The notes under the pieces were generated by a model that saw only the letters and a program-made list of their open reading frames with translations, ran no database searches and was not told the origin of the DNA. A stretch of 33,539 bases of DNA from Chlorobiaceae bacterium (GTDB lineage: Bacteria; Bacteroidota; Ignavibacteria; UBA10030; SZUA-254): positions 1 through 33,539 of the forward strand of contig PNNN01000031.1 of the NCBI GenBank assembly GCA_013824245.1, given 5' to 3'. The position numbers and the translations under genes are program-made. Of this stretch, positions 1 through 7,941 are shown piece after piece; the first letter of the stretch is position 1, and each line of letters opens with the position of its first letter.

Positions 1-254
1 TCGTTCTGAATTCATATAGAATATATAGGATTTGTTTGATTTCCAAATTATATAAGTTGATTTTTGTTGCGGATTCATCTATATTTCCGGTGATAAAAAC
101 AGGACTTTTTAGTTGAATACTGTTTTAAAATATCGATATATTTCCGTGGCATCGTTTTCAAATCCCATCATTCGATGGAATGCAGAATATTTATATCTTT
201 TTTCTAAAAATTCTAAAATATTTAAGTACAATTCTGATAATCAGCGGAGGTGCA
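1..254. other. Left-edge region without a clear gene
   Basis: No complete gene can be supported here. The plus strand is AT-rich leader sequence for the GAF/GGDEF gene. On the minus strand two short open stretches (about 240-121 and 124-1), in different frames, could be joined by a single frameshift and weakly recall the end of a response-regulator receiver domain, but the resemblance is short and may be chance in AT-rich DNA. Confidence 0.3.
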
Positions 255-1271
255 ATGACTATCGATAAAGACTTAATGCTAAAATCGATTGGTAACATAA
301 TCGGGTTAGTGAAATCGACAACCCACCATGAAAGAATATTTCATGAGGTAATTATTCTACTGCACAGCGTTCTAAAATGTCGGTCGTGCGCTTTCGGGAT
401 GATTAATCCGAAAACTGAATATTTGAATATTATTTCCAGCCACGGATTGTCACATTCATTCGTTAAAGAATACAGAAGTAAAATTGCGACCTCTGCAATT
501 GGGAAGTTGATTTGGACAGGCGAGCCGATATTGATTGTTGATAGTTCTCTTGACCAAAAATTAGCAGATGAAATTATGTTGGAGAAACCCTTTAATTCTT
601 GCCTTGCCGTTCAAGTTTCGATACATCAAAAGACACTCGGATTTTTATTCGTCGACAGTGATCAAAAGAATTATTATTGCAAGGAAGATATCGAAATACT
701 TCAATTGCTTGCCGACATTGCCGCGCTATCATATTATAAGTTCCTGATAAGTGAAGATAATTTACGACTCGATAATATCGATCACGATCTCGAAATCGAG
801 AAATATCATCCTTTTATTTCTCGCCTACACGATGTTGTAAAGAAAAGTGAAAAACTGAATATTCCGATAAGCGTAATCGTTTTGGATGTTGATAATTTCA
901 AGATGATCACGAATACTTATGGACATGAGGTAGGCACGATGGTGCTAAAAGATATTGTAAATATTGTTCATGAAGAATTGGAAGGGATATTTCACTTAGG
1001 AAGATTTGGTTTTGACGAGATTATCGCGCTTATAGAAGATTGCACACTGGAAAATGCGATCAGGTATGCGCGCAGGATTGTGGAGAGAATCGATAAACAT
1101 AAATTCACCGAACAAAATATTTTATCAACTGTGAGCATCGGTGTTTCCAATATCACTAGGAATGCTACAACTGCCGATGGGTTGATTGTTTGCGTGAAGA
1201 ATGCGTTATTCGAAGCTCAAAGAACCGGAAAGAATAAAATATTTTATTACGAAAATGAATGGTATAAATGA
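255..1271 (+). CDS. GAF domain protein with degenerate GGDEF domain
   Basis: A signalling protein of about 338 residues. Residues about 10-170 look like a GAF sensor domain (small-molecule or redox sensing), followed by a GGDEF domain at about 195-335. The GGDEF fold is recognisable from the VLDVDNFK stretch (D211, D213) and the TYGHEVG helix, but the signature loop reads G-F-D-E-I at 252-256 instead of GG[D/E]EF, and no RxxD inhibitory site lies before it. Cyclic-di-GMP synthesis is therefore doubtful; a role as a nucleotide-binding or partner-binding module is possible. The start is placed at ATG 255 because GGAGG lies at 246-250. The longer reading from 180 would add 25 mostly hydrophobic residues and has no ribosome binding site. 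The next gene follows after 30 bases. Confidence 0.8.
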   Translation: MTIDKDLMLKSIGNIIGLVKSTTHHERIFHEVIILLHSVLKCRSCAFGMINPKTEYLNIISSHGLSHSFVKEYRSKIATSAIGKLIWTGEPILIVDSSLDQKLADEIMLEKPFNSCLAVQVSIHQKTLGFLFVDSDQKNYYCKEDIEILQLLADIAALSYYKFLISEDNLRLDNIDHDLEIEKYHPFISRLHDVVKKSEKLNIPISVIVLDVDNFKMITNTYGHEVGTMVLKDIVNIVHEELEGIFHLGRFGFDEIIALIEDCTLENAIRYARRIVERIDKHKFTEQNILSTVSIGVSNITRNATTADGLIVCVKNALFEAQRTGKNKIFYYENEWYK

Positions 1272-1301
1272 TCTCTGTTTAAGAATCAGGAGAAATGGTT
1301 T

Positions 1302-1490
1302 ATGAAAAACCCAAAGAGTAAAAGAAACACGGGTGGTAAAATGAAAATAAGTAGAGATAAAATAAATGATAAAAGTAAAATATTGCGGCGTAGAATTCGA
1401 ACATTGGAGAAAGAAATATCCAAATGTGAAGATCAAATCAAAATAATGCGGATAAAACTCCAACGCGGCATTCAAGATTTATCATCCTAA
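1302..1490 (+). CDS. Small basic coiled-coil protein
   Basis: A 62-residue, lysine- and arginine-rich protein of unknown function. AGGAGA at 1288-1293 gives a well-placed ribosome binding site, which supports it being translated. The first 20 residues are basic and probably disordered. From about residue 25 to 57 there is a likely coiled-coil or single amphipathic helix with heptad-like I/L spacing and two cysteines near C42. It sits 30 bases after the GAF/GGDEF gene and may be cotranscribed with it. No signal peptide or membrane segment is visible. It could bind nucleic acid or a partner protein, but nothing in the sequence settles this. Confidence 0.55.
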   Translation: MKNPKSKRNTGGKMKISRDKINDKSKILRRRIRTLEKEISKCEDQIKIMRIKLQRGIQDLSS

Positions 1491-1639
1491 AATATGAAAT
1501 AGTTACCTAGCGAACGGACAGTATTCTCTTAGTCAAATATTCTGCATATTATAGCATCATCGTACATCTTTTTTATTCTTGCTAAAATTATTTAAATTAG
1601 ACAAACAAAAATATCAATAGATAATAATCGGAGAAAATA

Positions 1640-4327
1640 ATGAACAAAAATAGTTTTAATTCAATGAAAGTAATGGCAATTGGGAAGAAAAATTATACAA
1701 TATATTCATTGCGTCAACTTTCTAAATCCATTGAACAATTTCCATTCTCGATTAGAATTCTTCTTGAAAATTTGTTGAGGCATGAAGACGGTGTAAATGT
1801 GAGGGCAGAAGATATCGAAGCGTTGATAAATTGGAACCCAAAAGCGCAATCAGACAAGGAAATAGCGTTTATGCCTGCCCGTGTGTTGTTGCAGGATTTT
1901 ACAGGAGTTCCTTGCGCTGTTGATTTGGCTGTTATGCGTGATGCGATGATTGAAATGGGCGGCGATCCTAAAAAAATCAATCCTCTGCAACCGGTTGATT
2001 TGGTGATCGATCATTCCGTGCAGGTCGATTATAACGGATCACCCGATGCATTTAAGATGAATACAGAACTTGAGTATCAAAGAAACAAAGAAAGATATAC
2101 CTTCTTGAGATGGGCACAGCAGGCATTTAAAAACTTCAGAGTTGTTCCACCGGAAACAGGAATTATTCATCAGGTTAATCTTGAGTACTTAGCTCAGGTT
2201 GTCTTTACAAGAGAACAGGATGGTGTTGAGTATGCTTATCCTGATACACTTGTTGGAACAGATTCTCATACGACGATGATAAATGGTTTAGGTGTTCTTG
2301 GATGGGGAGTTGGCGGTATAGAAGCGGAAGCCGCGATGTTAGGGCAATCAAGTGCCATGTTAATTCCTCAAGTTATTGGATTTAAAATTTTTGGTAGTCC
2401 CAAACCGGGGACAACTGCTACAGATATTGTCCTCACCGCGACTCAATTGTTGCGAAAGAAAGGCGTAGTCGGAAAGTTTGTTGAGTTCTTCGGTCCAGGA
2501 ATTGGTTCACTCAGTTTAGCAGATCGTGCGACTCTTGCCAACATGGCTCCTGAGTATGGTGCCACGATGGGCTATTTCCCTGTTGATCAGGAAACTTTGA
2601 ATTATTTAAAATTTACCGGTAGAAGTAATGAACAAATTACTCTCATCGAAACATATTGTAAGGAGCAAGGTCTGTTCAGAGATAATTCAATGCCCGATCC
2701 AATTTTCTCTGATACACTTGAACTTGATCTATCAACGGTCGAACCAAGTCTTGCCGGTCCAAAACGTCCGCATGATCGTGTTTCTCTCAATGCCGTGAAA
2801 ACAGGTTTCCGTTCTGAACTTGCAAAAATGTTGGAACCAAAAGGAATAAAGGTAGATGGAACTCTCCGCTCTGCTTCTGTACAAAATAATGGTTCAACAT
2901 TTAAACTTGGTGATGGATCGGTTGTGATAGCGGCAATTACAAGTTGCACTAACACTTCCAATCCGTCTGTTCTTGTTGCTGCTGGACTTCTTGCTAAGAA
3001 AGCCGTTGCGCTTGGTTTAAAATCAAAACCATGGGTGAAAACAAGTTTAGCTCCGGGTTCCAAAGTTGTTACTGATTATCTGAATAAAGCACAATTGACC
3101 GAGCCATTGAACCAACTTGGTTTCAATCTTGTCGGATATGGATGTACAACATGTATCGGCAATAGCGGACCTTTACCGGAACATATAGTGAAGAGCATTC
3201 AAGAAAACGATTTTGTTGCTGTTGGTGTTTTATCAGGCAATCGGAATTTTGAAGGACGGGTACACGCTAACGTGAAAGCAAATTATCTTGCTTCACCGCC
3301 ATTGGTGGTCGCATATGCGCTTTCGGGAACTATCGATATCGATTTTCAAAATACTCCAATCGGAATAGGTAACAATGGTAAAGAAATATTTTTAAAAGAC
3401 ATTTGGCCCACCAACGAAGAAATTAATGCAACCGTAAAATCTTCAGTTGGATCCGAAATGTTCATAAAACAATACTCAAATGTCTTTGAAGGTGATTATC
3501 ATTGGAAAAATCTTCAAGTTCCATCAGGCGATAGATTCTCTTGGGATGGAACTTCAACTTATATAAAAGCGGCTCCGTATTTTGAGAAAATGCCGAAGAT
3601 ACCTTCACAGTTAAAAGAGATTCGGAATGCGAAAGTACTTGCAATGTTTGCAGATTCAATTACAACAGATCATATTTCTCCGGCAGGATCAATTTCTGCA
3701 AAAGGACCGGCAGGAAAATATCTTAACACACTCGGAGTTGAGCAAAAAGATTTTAACCAATATGGAGCGCGCCGTGGGAATCATGAGATAATGATGCGTG
3801 GAACATTTGCCAATATCCGACTCAAAAATCTTCTCGTACCTGGAGTTGAAGGTGGTGTTACAATTCATCCTTCTTCGAAAGAACCGATGAGTATATTCGA
3901 TGCAGCGATGAAATATAAAAACGAAGGCGTGGCTCAGATAATTATTGCAGGCAAAGAATATGGCTCAGGTTCATCGCGCGATTGGGCTGCGAAAGGTCCT
4001 AAACTTTTAGGTGTCAACGCTGTGATTGCCGAAAGTTATGAACGAATTCATCGAAGTAATTTGATAGGTATGGGAATACTTCCGTTGCAATTTGAAGCCG
4101 GACAGAATCGAGAATCGTTGAATCTATCTGGGTTTGAATTATATGATATCGAAGGAATCGTTGATAATCTTGCACCCGGCAAGAAAATGAAAATATCGGT
4201 TAAACAAGATGAAAAAATAAATAAAACATTTACTGCCATTTGCCGTCTTGATACTCCGATGGAAGTTGAATATTATAAGAACGACGGAATTCTTCAATAT
4301 GTTCTCCGATCATTATTAAAGAAATAA
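1640..4327 (+). CDS. acnA: Aconitate hydratase, AcnA/IRP1 type
   Basis: Interconverts citrate and isocitrate through cis-aconitate in the TCA cycle, in the cytoplasm, using a [4Fe-4S] cluster. The 895-residue length matches the AcnA/IRP1 family (about 890). The cluster ligands are C436 in the SCTNTSNPS motif and C502 and C505 in the GCTTCIGNSG motif, nearly the same numbers as in human IRP1. The substrate-binding DSHTTMINGLGVLGWGVGG region (about 208-226) and the C-terminal swivel domain with GSGSSRDWAAKG are intact. GGAGA at 1630-1634 supports the ATG at 1640. The FmdB-type gene starts 6 bases after its stop and the DUF302 gene follows, so the three probably form one operon ending at the hairpin near 5000. 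Nothing indicates an RNA-binding moonlighting role. Confidence 0.97.
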   Translation: MNKNSFNSMKVMAIGKKNYTIYSLRQLSKSIEQFPFSIRILLENLLRHEDGVNVRAEDIEALINWNPKAQSDKEIAFMPARVLLQDFTGVPCAVDLAVMRDAMIEMGGDPKKINPLQPVDLVIDHSVQVDYNGSPDAFKMNTELEYQRNKERYTFLRWAQQAFKNFRVVPPETGIIHQVNLEYLAQVVFTREQDGVEYAYPDTLVGTDSHTTMINGLGVLGWGVGGIEAEAAMLGQSSAMLIPQVIGFKIFGSPKPGTTATDIVLTATQLLRKKGVVGKFVEFFGPGIGSLSLADRATLANMAPEYGATMGYFPVDQETLNYLKFTGRSNEQITLIETYCKEQGLFRDNSMPDPIFSDTLELDLSTVEPSLAGPKRPHDRVSLNAVKTGFRSELAKMLEPKGIKVDGTLRSASVQNNGSTFKLGDGSVVIAAITSCTNTSNPSVLVAAGLLAKKAVALGLKSKPWVKTSLAPGSKVVTDYLNKAQLTEPLNQLGFNLVGYGCTTCIGNSGPLPEHIVKSIQENDFVAVGVLSGNRNFEGRVHANVKANYLASPPLVVAYALSGTIDIDFQNTPIGIGNNGKEIFLKDIWPTNEEINATVKSSVGSEMFIKQYSNVFEGDYHWKNLQVPSGDRFSWDGTSTYIKAAPYFEKMPKIPSQLKEIRNAKVLAMFADSITTDHISPAGSISAKGPAGKYLNTLGVEQKDFNQYGARRGNHEIMMRGTFANIRLKNLLVPGVEGGVTIHPSSKEPMSIFDAAMKYKNEGVAQIIIAGKEYGSGSSRDWAAKGPKLLGVNAVIAESYERIHRSNLIGMGILPLQFEAGQNRESLNLSGFELYDIEGIVDNLAPGKKMKISVKQDEKINKTFTAICRLDTPMEVEYYKNDGILQYVLRSLLKK

Positions 4328-4333
4328 TTCATT

Positions 4334-4570
4334 ATGCCGATTTTAGAATATGAATGTGTTGGATGTGGAACGAGGTATGAAATATTTCACTTCACGCGCG
4401 AAAAAGAAGATGACATTATTTGTCCGGCTTGCGATTCAACACAATATAAAAAATTGATGTCGGTTCCTTCTATTAATTCTCGCATCAAATCAGAAGCATC
4501 CAGTAACGCACCCGCTTGTAAATATGCGAATACAAATCGGTGCCATGGAAACTGTGATTTAATGGATTAA
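4334..4570 (+). CDS. FmdB-family zinc ribbon protein
   Basis: A 78-residue protein of the FmdB putative regulatory family. The family hallmark is an N-terminal zinc ribbon that begins MPxYEYxCxxCG; here C8/C11 and C30/C33 form the two CxxC knuckles. The C-terminal part carries three more cysteines (C62, C70, C74), also common in this family and possibly a second metal site. The gene begins 6 bases after the aconitase stop, without a strong ribosome binding site, which suggests translational coupling. The family's biochemical role is not well established; the name comes from a regulator in formamide metabolism, so a regulatory role here is only a family-based guess. Confidence 0.85.
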   Translation: MPILEYECVGCGTRYEIFHFTREKEDDIICPACDSTQYKKLMSVPSINSRIKSEASSNAPACKYANTNRCHGNCDLMD

Positions 4571-4589
4571 TTCTTCAAGGAAATTTAAA

Positions 4590-4973
4590 ATGAAATACGG
4601 ATTTTCTAAAACGGTCGATTTGTCATTTGAAGCAGCAATTGAGAAAGTAACTGTCGAGTTAAAGAAAGAGGGCTTTGGCGTTCTTACAACGATCGATGTT
4701 AAAGAGACAATGAAGAATAAGCTCAATGTCGATTTTCCAAAATATAAAATTCTCGGTGCCTGCAATCCAACGTTAGCACATCAAGCTCTTTCAACTGACG
4801 ACCAGATCGGACTATTGCTTCCGTGCAATGTAATTGTTTATGAAAAAGAGAATCAAATTCATGTAAGTATTTTCAATCCTATGCTGATACCGAGGATAAT
4901 TGAAAATGATAGCATGAATGAAATGGCGGAAAGCGTAACAAATAAATTAGAGCGAGTATTATCAGCAATTTAA
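4590..4973 (+). CDS. DUF302 domain protein
   Basis: A 127-residue protein that is essentially a single DUF302 domain. Recognisable features are the N-terminal FSKTVDLSFEAAIEKV segment, the EGFGVLTTIDVKET strand-turn, the KILGACNPTLAHQAL segment and the LLPCNVIVYE strand, in the usual order. DUF302 proteins are small, mostly cytoplasmic and structurally characterised, but have no firm biochemical role; they are often found near metal- or sulfur-related genes. AAGGAA lies about 8 bases before the ATG. It follows the FmdB-type gene by 19 bases and is the last gene before a hairpin terminator, so it is read as the end of the aconitase operon. Confidence 0.88.
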   Translation: MKYGFSKTVDLSFEAAIEKVTVELKKEGFGVLTTIDVKETMKNKLNVDFPKYKILGACNPTLAHQALSTDDQIGLLLPCNVIVYEKENQIHVSIFNPMLIPRIIENDSMNEMAESVTNKLERVLSAI

Positions 4974-4994
4974 GCATTCGTACGATTGATAACG

Positions 4995-5031
4995 AAAAGG
5001 AATCCTCAAATAAGACGATGATTCCTTTTTT
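4995..5031 (+). terminator. Rho-independent terminator after DUF302 gene
   Basis: A perfect 10-base stem (4995-5004 pairing with 5020-5029) encloses a 15-base loop and runs into a T tract (5026-5031). It lies 21 bases after the DUF302 stop and before htpX, so it closes the aconitase operon. Because the stem has A on its left and T on its right end, it may also work on the other strand. Confidence 0.8.
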
Positions 5032-5058
5032 GTTAATTACCGATTATTTACGTAAATT
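5030..5058 (+). promoter_or_regulatory. Candidate promoter for htpX
   Basis: TTGTTA at 5030-5035 and TAAATT at 5053-5058 are separated by 17 bases, resembling a sigma-70 type promoter, although each box has only about 4 of 6 consensus bases. Its left box overlaps the T tract of the preceding terminator. In AT-rich DNA such matches arise easily, so this is tentative. Confidence 0.2.
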
Positions 5059-5085
5059 TTCAAAGATTAAAAGGATTATTTGATT

Positions 5086-5937
5086 ATGAATACGATGAAA
5101 ACAGTCATTCTCATGACCGCTATGATGGTTCTGCTGATTTTGGTGGGATCTCTAATAGGAGGCGAGCAGGGAATGATTATGGCATTTATTATTTCTTTAT
5201 TGATGAATTTTGGCGCTTACTGGTTCTCCGATAAAATTGTTTTAATGATGTACAAGGCGAAAGAAGTTACAGAGGCAGATGCCCCCAAACTATTTTCGAT
5301 GGTAACGCGAGTGGCAACCCAAGCACAGCTTCCTATGCCGCGTGTTTACATTATACCGGGTGAAACCCCAAACGCTTTTGCAACAGGTCGAAATCCTGAG
5401 AATGCCGCAGTGGCAGTTACCGAAGGAATTATGCGTACACTTAGTGATGATGAATTAGAGGGTGTACTTGCACATGAATTTGCTCACATTAAACACCGCG
5501 ATATATTAACCGGAACAATTGTAGCAACCCTTGTTGGGACAATCACATTTATTGCACGTATGGCTGGCTGGTCGATGATGTTTGCAGGCAGAGGGAATGA
5601 TCGCCGCGATTCAAATGGCATGGCTGAACTTGCGCTTCTTATCATAGCTCCTATCGCTGCAATGATGATTCAACTCGCAATTTCGAGATCGCGCGAGTTT
5701 GCAGCTGATGAAGGCGCAGCGAGAATGTCGGGGCGACCTCTCTCTTTGGCGAATGCCTTGCAAAAATTAGAGCGCGGTGTTGAACGCCTTCCTATGCAAA
5801 GAGTATCTCCGGCATCGGCACATATGTTTATCGTTAATCCGTTGCGAGCAGGAGGGGTTATGAAGTTATTCTCGACTCATCCGCCAATTTCCGAACGAAT
5901 CGAACGACTTGAAACAATTGCAAGAGGCGGATTATAA
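5086..5937 (+). CDS. htpX: HtpX-like membrane zinc metalloprotease
   Basis: An inner-membrane M48-family protease that degrades misfolded membrane proteins, overlapping in role with FtsH. The zinc site is HEFAH (H130, E131, H134) with the third ligand E204 in the REFAADEGAARMSG segment, and the C-terminal STHPPISERIERL motif is typical. Hydrophobic segments near residues 5-25 and 28-48 and two more around 145-200 flank the catalytic helix as in the family. The length of about 283 residues is close to E. coli HtpX (293). The start is taken as ATG 5086, since AAAAGGA lies about 10 bases upstream; an in-frame TTG at 5080 is less likely. It starts after a terminator, so it begins a new transcription unit, and the following envelope genes fit a cell-envelope quality-control setting. 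Confidence 0.95.
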   Translation: MNTMKTVILMTAMMVLLILVGSLIGGEQGMIMAFIISLLMNFGAYWFSDKIVLMMYKAKEVTEADAPKLFSMVTRVATQAQLPMPRVYIIPGETPNAFATGRNPENAAVAVTEGIMRTLSDDELEGVLAHEFAHIKHRDILTGTIVATLVGTITFIARMAGWSMMFAGRGNDRRDSNGMAELALLIIAPIAAMMIQLAISRSREFAADEGAARMSGRPLSLANALQKLERGVERLPMQRVSPASAHMFIVNPLRAGGVMKLFSTHPPISERIERLETIARGGL

Positions 5938-5983
5938 TAATACAAAATCTCCATCTCCAAATGAAAGATCTGAAAAGAATAAT

Positions 5984-6613
5984 ATGCTAAAAAGTATAAT
6001 ATTCCTTTTTATATCTTGTTTGTTTTATTTTCCAGGGTTAGCGAAGCAAGAAAAAACATCTCATATCCCTTTTTCAAACTTAAAGATGATAGAAAAAGGC
6101 GTAGCAATAATTGCCGATTCGGTATTTACAAACAGTCGGATAACTCCTTCGCGGGCGATTTCTCTCACAACAGAATTATTTGAATATAACTGGATTCCGA
6201 AACAAGCTGTTTCAAATTACTTGAAAGAAAAAAGTTATCTTTTATACGACGACAAGATTGATTCAGTAGTTTCTTTAAGAATTAGCAGTTTTCAGTCAAA
6301 TATTATTTACGGAGCGCAATTCTGCGAAAGTTTATTCGGTTCGTCAAAAACAGAAAGACAAGTAGATGTTCAAATCGGTTTTTCTCTAACCGATAATACC
6401 TCAAAAGAAATTTTAATTAATTCATTGTTTCATTCTACGATAAAAGATACAATCTTCGTTAATATGATTTCAAACGTTGAAGATAAATCAATCTCTTTAA
6501 CGATTGCACCTATGCCGCTGGGAAATTATTTAGATCGCTTCGTTGAACCTTTTCTGATATTAGGAGCAACAGGAGCGGCTGTGTATCTTTTTTATTACGT
6601 AAGAACAAAATAG
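5984..6613 (+). CDS. Envelope protein of unknown function, upstream of bamD
   Basis: I do not recognise this family. The 209-residue product starts with a signal-peptide-like hydrophobic stretch (residues about 3-19) and ends with a second hydrophobic segment (about 186-205, LILGATGAAVYLFYY) followed by a short basic tail. This suggests a periplasmic domain held in the inner membrane by a C-terminal helix. The middle part is rich in beta-strand-like alternation and contains a lone cysteine in GAQFCESLFG. ATG 5984 is chosen because it puts the hydrophobic segment at the N-terminus; a longer in-frame start at 5909 would overlap htpX and bury the signal peptide. It lies 46 bases after htpX and 7 bases before bamD, so a role in outer-membrane biogenesis is possible by context only. 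Confidence 0.7.
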   Translation: MLKSIIFLFISCLFYFPGLAKQEKTSHIPFSNLKMIEKGVAIIADSVFTNSRITPSRAISLTTELFEYNWIPKQAVSNYLKEKSYLLYDDKIDSVVSLRISSFQSNIIYGAQFCESLFGSSKTERQVDVQIGFSLTDNTSKEILINSLFHSTIKDTIFVNMISNVEDKSISLTIAPMPLGNYLDRFVEPFLILGATGAAVYLFYYVRTK

Positions 6614-6620
6614 ATTTTAT

Positions 6621-7415
6621 ATGAAAATAAATATGAACAAAATAATTGTTTTATCCTTGAGCATTTTAATAATATTCTTACTCAATGCCTGTTCTTCATC
6701 CGATGTCGTAAAATCGATCACTGCAGATGAACGGTTTGAGATGGGTAAAAAGTTATTCGATGATGAGGATTATCTTGATGCAATACATGAATTTGAAATA
6801 GTGAAAATTCAATTTCCGGGAAGCACTGTCGCGGATGACGCCCAATATTATCTTGCCGAGTCTCGTTTCAAAATGGAAGAGTATCTGCTTGCCGCGCAAG
6901 AATATCAAGAACTAATCAGAAATATGTCGGCAAGCTCATTTGTACCGCTGGCACAATTTAAAGTCGGTTTGTGCTATTACAATATATCTCCCGGATCTTC
7001 ATTGGATCAACAATACACTCATCGTGCAATCGATGAATTTCAAACTTTTATCGAATATTATCCGACTCATGAATTAGTTCAAGAAGCGACCGCGAATATT
7101 AAAAAGTTGAATGAAACTCTTGCAAAAAAACTTTACGAAACAGCCAAATTATATATGAATATGGAATATTATAAATCGGCAACAATCTATTTTAATACTG
7201 TAATAGAAAAATATCATGATACACCGTATGCCGAAAGCGCATTTATAGGCAAAGTGCGAGCGTTGGTTTTACGTAAAAAATATTCCGATGCAGAACTGGA
7301 AATTGATAAATATTTCGAAAAATATGCAAACGGATCGATGAAAAAAGAAGCTGAAAATCTTAAAAAACAAATTGAGGGAGAATTAAAGTCGAATAAATCT
7401 GTAAAAAATAGCTAA
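6621..7415 (+). CDS. bamD: BamD-like outer membrane assembly lipoprotein
   Basis: A component of the BAM complex that inserts beta-barrel proteins into the outer membrane. The N-terminus is a lipoprotein signal with the lipobox L-N-A-C, lipidated at C24. The rest is made of TPR-like helical repeats: DERFEMGKKLFDDEDYLDAIHEFE, then YYLAESRFKMEEYLLAAQEY, then KLYETAKLYMNMEYYKSATIYF and a last repeat near 220-240, the order seen in BamD/YfiO. The 264-residue length fits the family (about 245-280). A second ATG at 6633 is a possible alternative start with the same lipobox. It is 7 bases after the unknown envelope gene and 19 before the thioesterase. Confidence 0.9.
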   Translation: MKINMNKIIVLSLSILIIFLLNACSSSDVVKSITADERFEMGKKLFDDEDYLDAIHEFEIVKIQFPGSTVADDAQYYLAESRFKMEEYLLAAQEYQELIRNMSASSFVPLAQFKVGLCYYNISPGSSLDQQYTHRAIDEFQTFIEYYPTHELVQEATANIKKLNETLAKKLYETAKLYMNMEYYKSATIYFNTVIEKYHDTPYAESAFIGKVRALVLRKKYSDAELEIDKYFEKYANGSMKKEAENLKKQIEGELKSNKSVKNS

Positions 7416-7434
7416 TGAATCGATATATAATCTT

Positions 7435-7941
7435 ATGAAAATAAATTCAAAAAATAAACGGTTTGTCAAAGCATCTGAGGTAGAGATGACTGAACTCGTA
7501 CTTCCCAACGATACAAATCAGCTTGGCAATTTGTTGGGTGGTCGCTTGATGGAGTGGATAGATATTGCCGCAGCAATCGCAGCCCAGAGACATTCGAACC
7601 GAGTTTGTGTAACAGCCGCCCTTGATAATCTCGTGTTTCATCATCCAATCCATTTGGGAGAAGTTGTAACTCTTCGAGCTTCGGTTAATCGAGTTTTTTC
7701 TACTTCGATGGAAGTTGGAGTTAAGGTGATAGCAGAGAATCAATTGACATCTGATCGGAGAGTTACAAATACGGCATATCTTACATTTGTAGCAGTTGAC
7801 GATCATGGAAAATCGGTCAAGGTTTCTCCGATACATCCGCAAACTGTGGATGAGAAGAAACGATATAAAGAAGCACTTGTTCGCAGAGACACTCGTCTTG
7901 TTCAAAATAACCACAAAGGTAACCGCCGAACGAGTGTTTAA
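7435..7941 (+). CDS. Acyl-CoA thioesterase, hotdog fold
   Basis: Hydrolyses acyl-CoA to free acid and CoA in the cytoplasm. The 168-residue protein has the YciA/BACH-type hotdog signature: P24-N25-D26, N28, GNLLGGRLMEWID (31-43), where the central helix carries the conserved GG and D43, followed by the SNRVCVTAALDNLVFHHPIHLGEV strand region with the substrate-side FHHP. The basic C-terminal tail (about 140-168) is variable in the family. It follows bamD by 19 bases. Its last 8 bases overlap the GTG start of the FG-GAP gene, so the two are probably translationally coupled. Chain-length preference cannot be read from the sequence. Confidence 0.9.
   Translation: MKINSKNKRFVKASEVEMTELVLPNDTNQLGNLLGGRLMEWIDIAAAIAAQRHSNRVCVTAALDNLVFHHPIHLGEVVTLRASVNRVFSTSMEVGVKVIAENQLTSDRRVTNTAYLTFVAVDDHGKSVKVSPIHPQTVDEKKRYKEALVRRDTRLVQNNHKGNRRTSV

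Noticed and set aside
1206-1475. An 89-codon minus-strand frame over the small coiled-coil gene
   Set aside because: The plus-strand gene has a good ribosome binding site; the antisense frame is a hydrophobic mirror of a lysine-rich sequence, a common artefact.
2602-3063. A 153-codon minus-strand open frame inside aconitase
   Set aside because: It is antisense to strongly conserved aconitase motifs, has no ribosome binding site and no recognisable domain; it is a frame shadow.
7796-7933. An extended N-terminus of the FG-GAP protein from ATG 7796
   Set aside because: It would run through conserved thioesterase coding sequence in another frame and bury the signal peptide; GTG 7934 places the signal peptide at the N-terminus.
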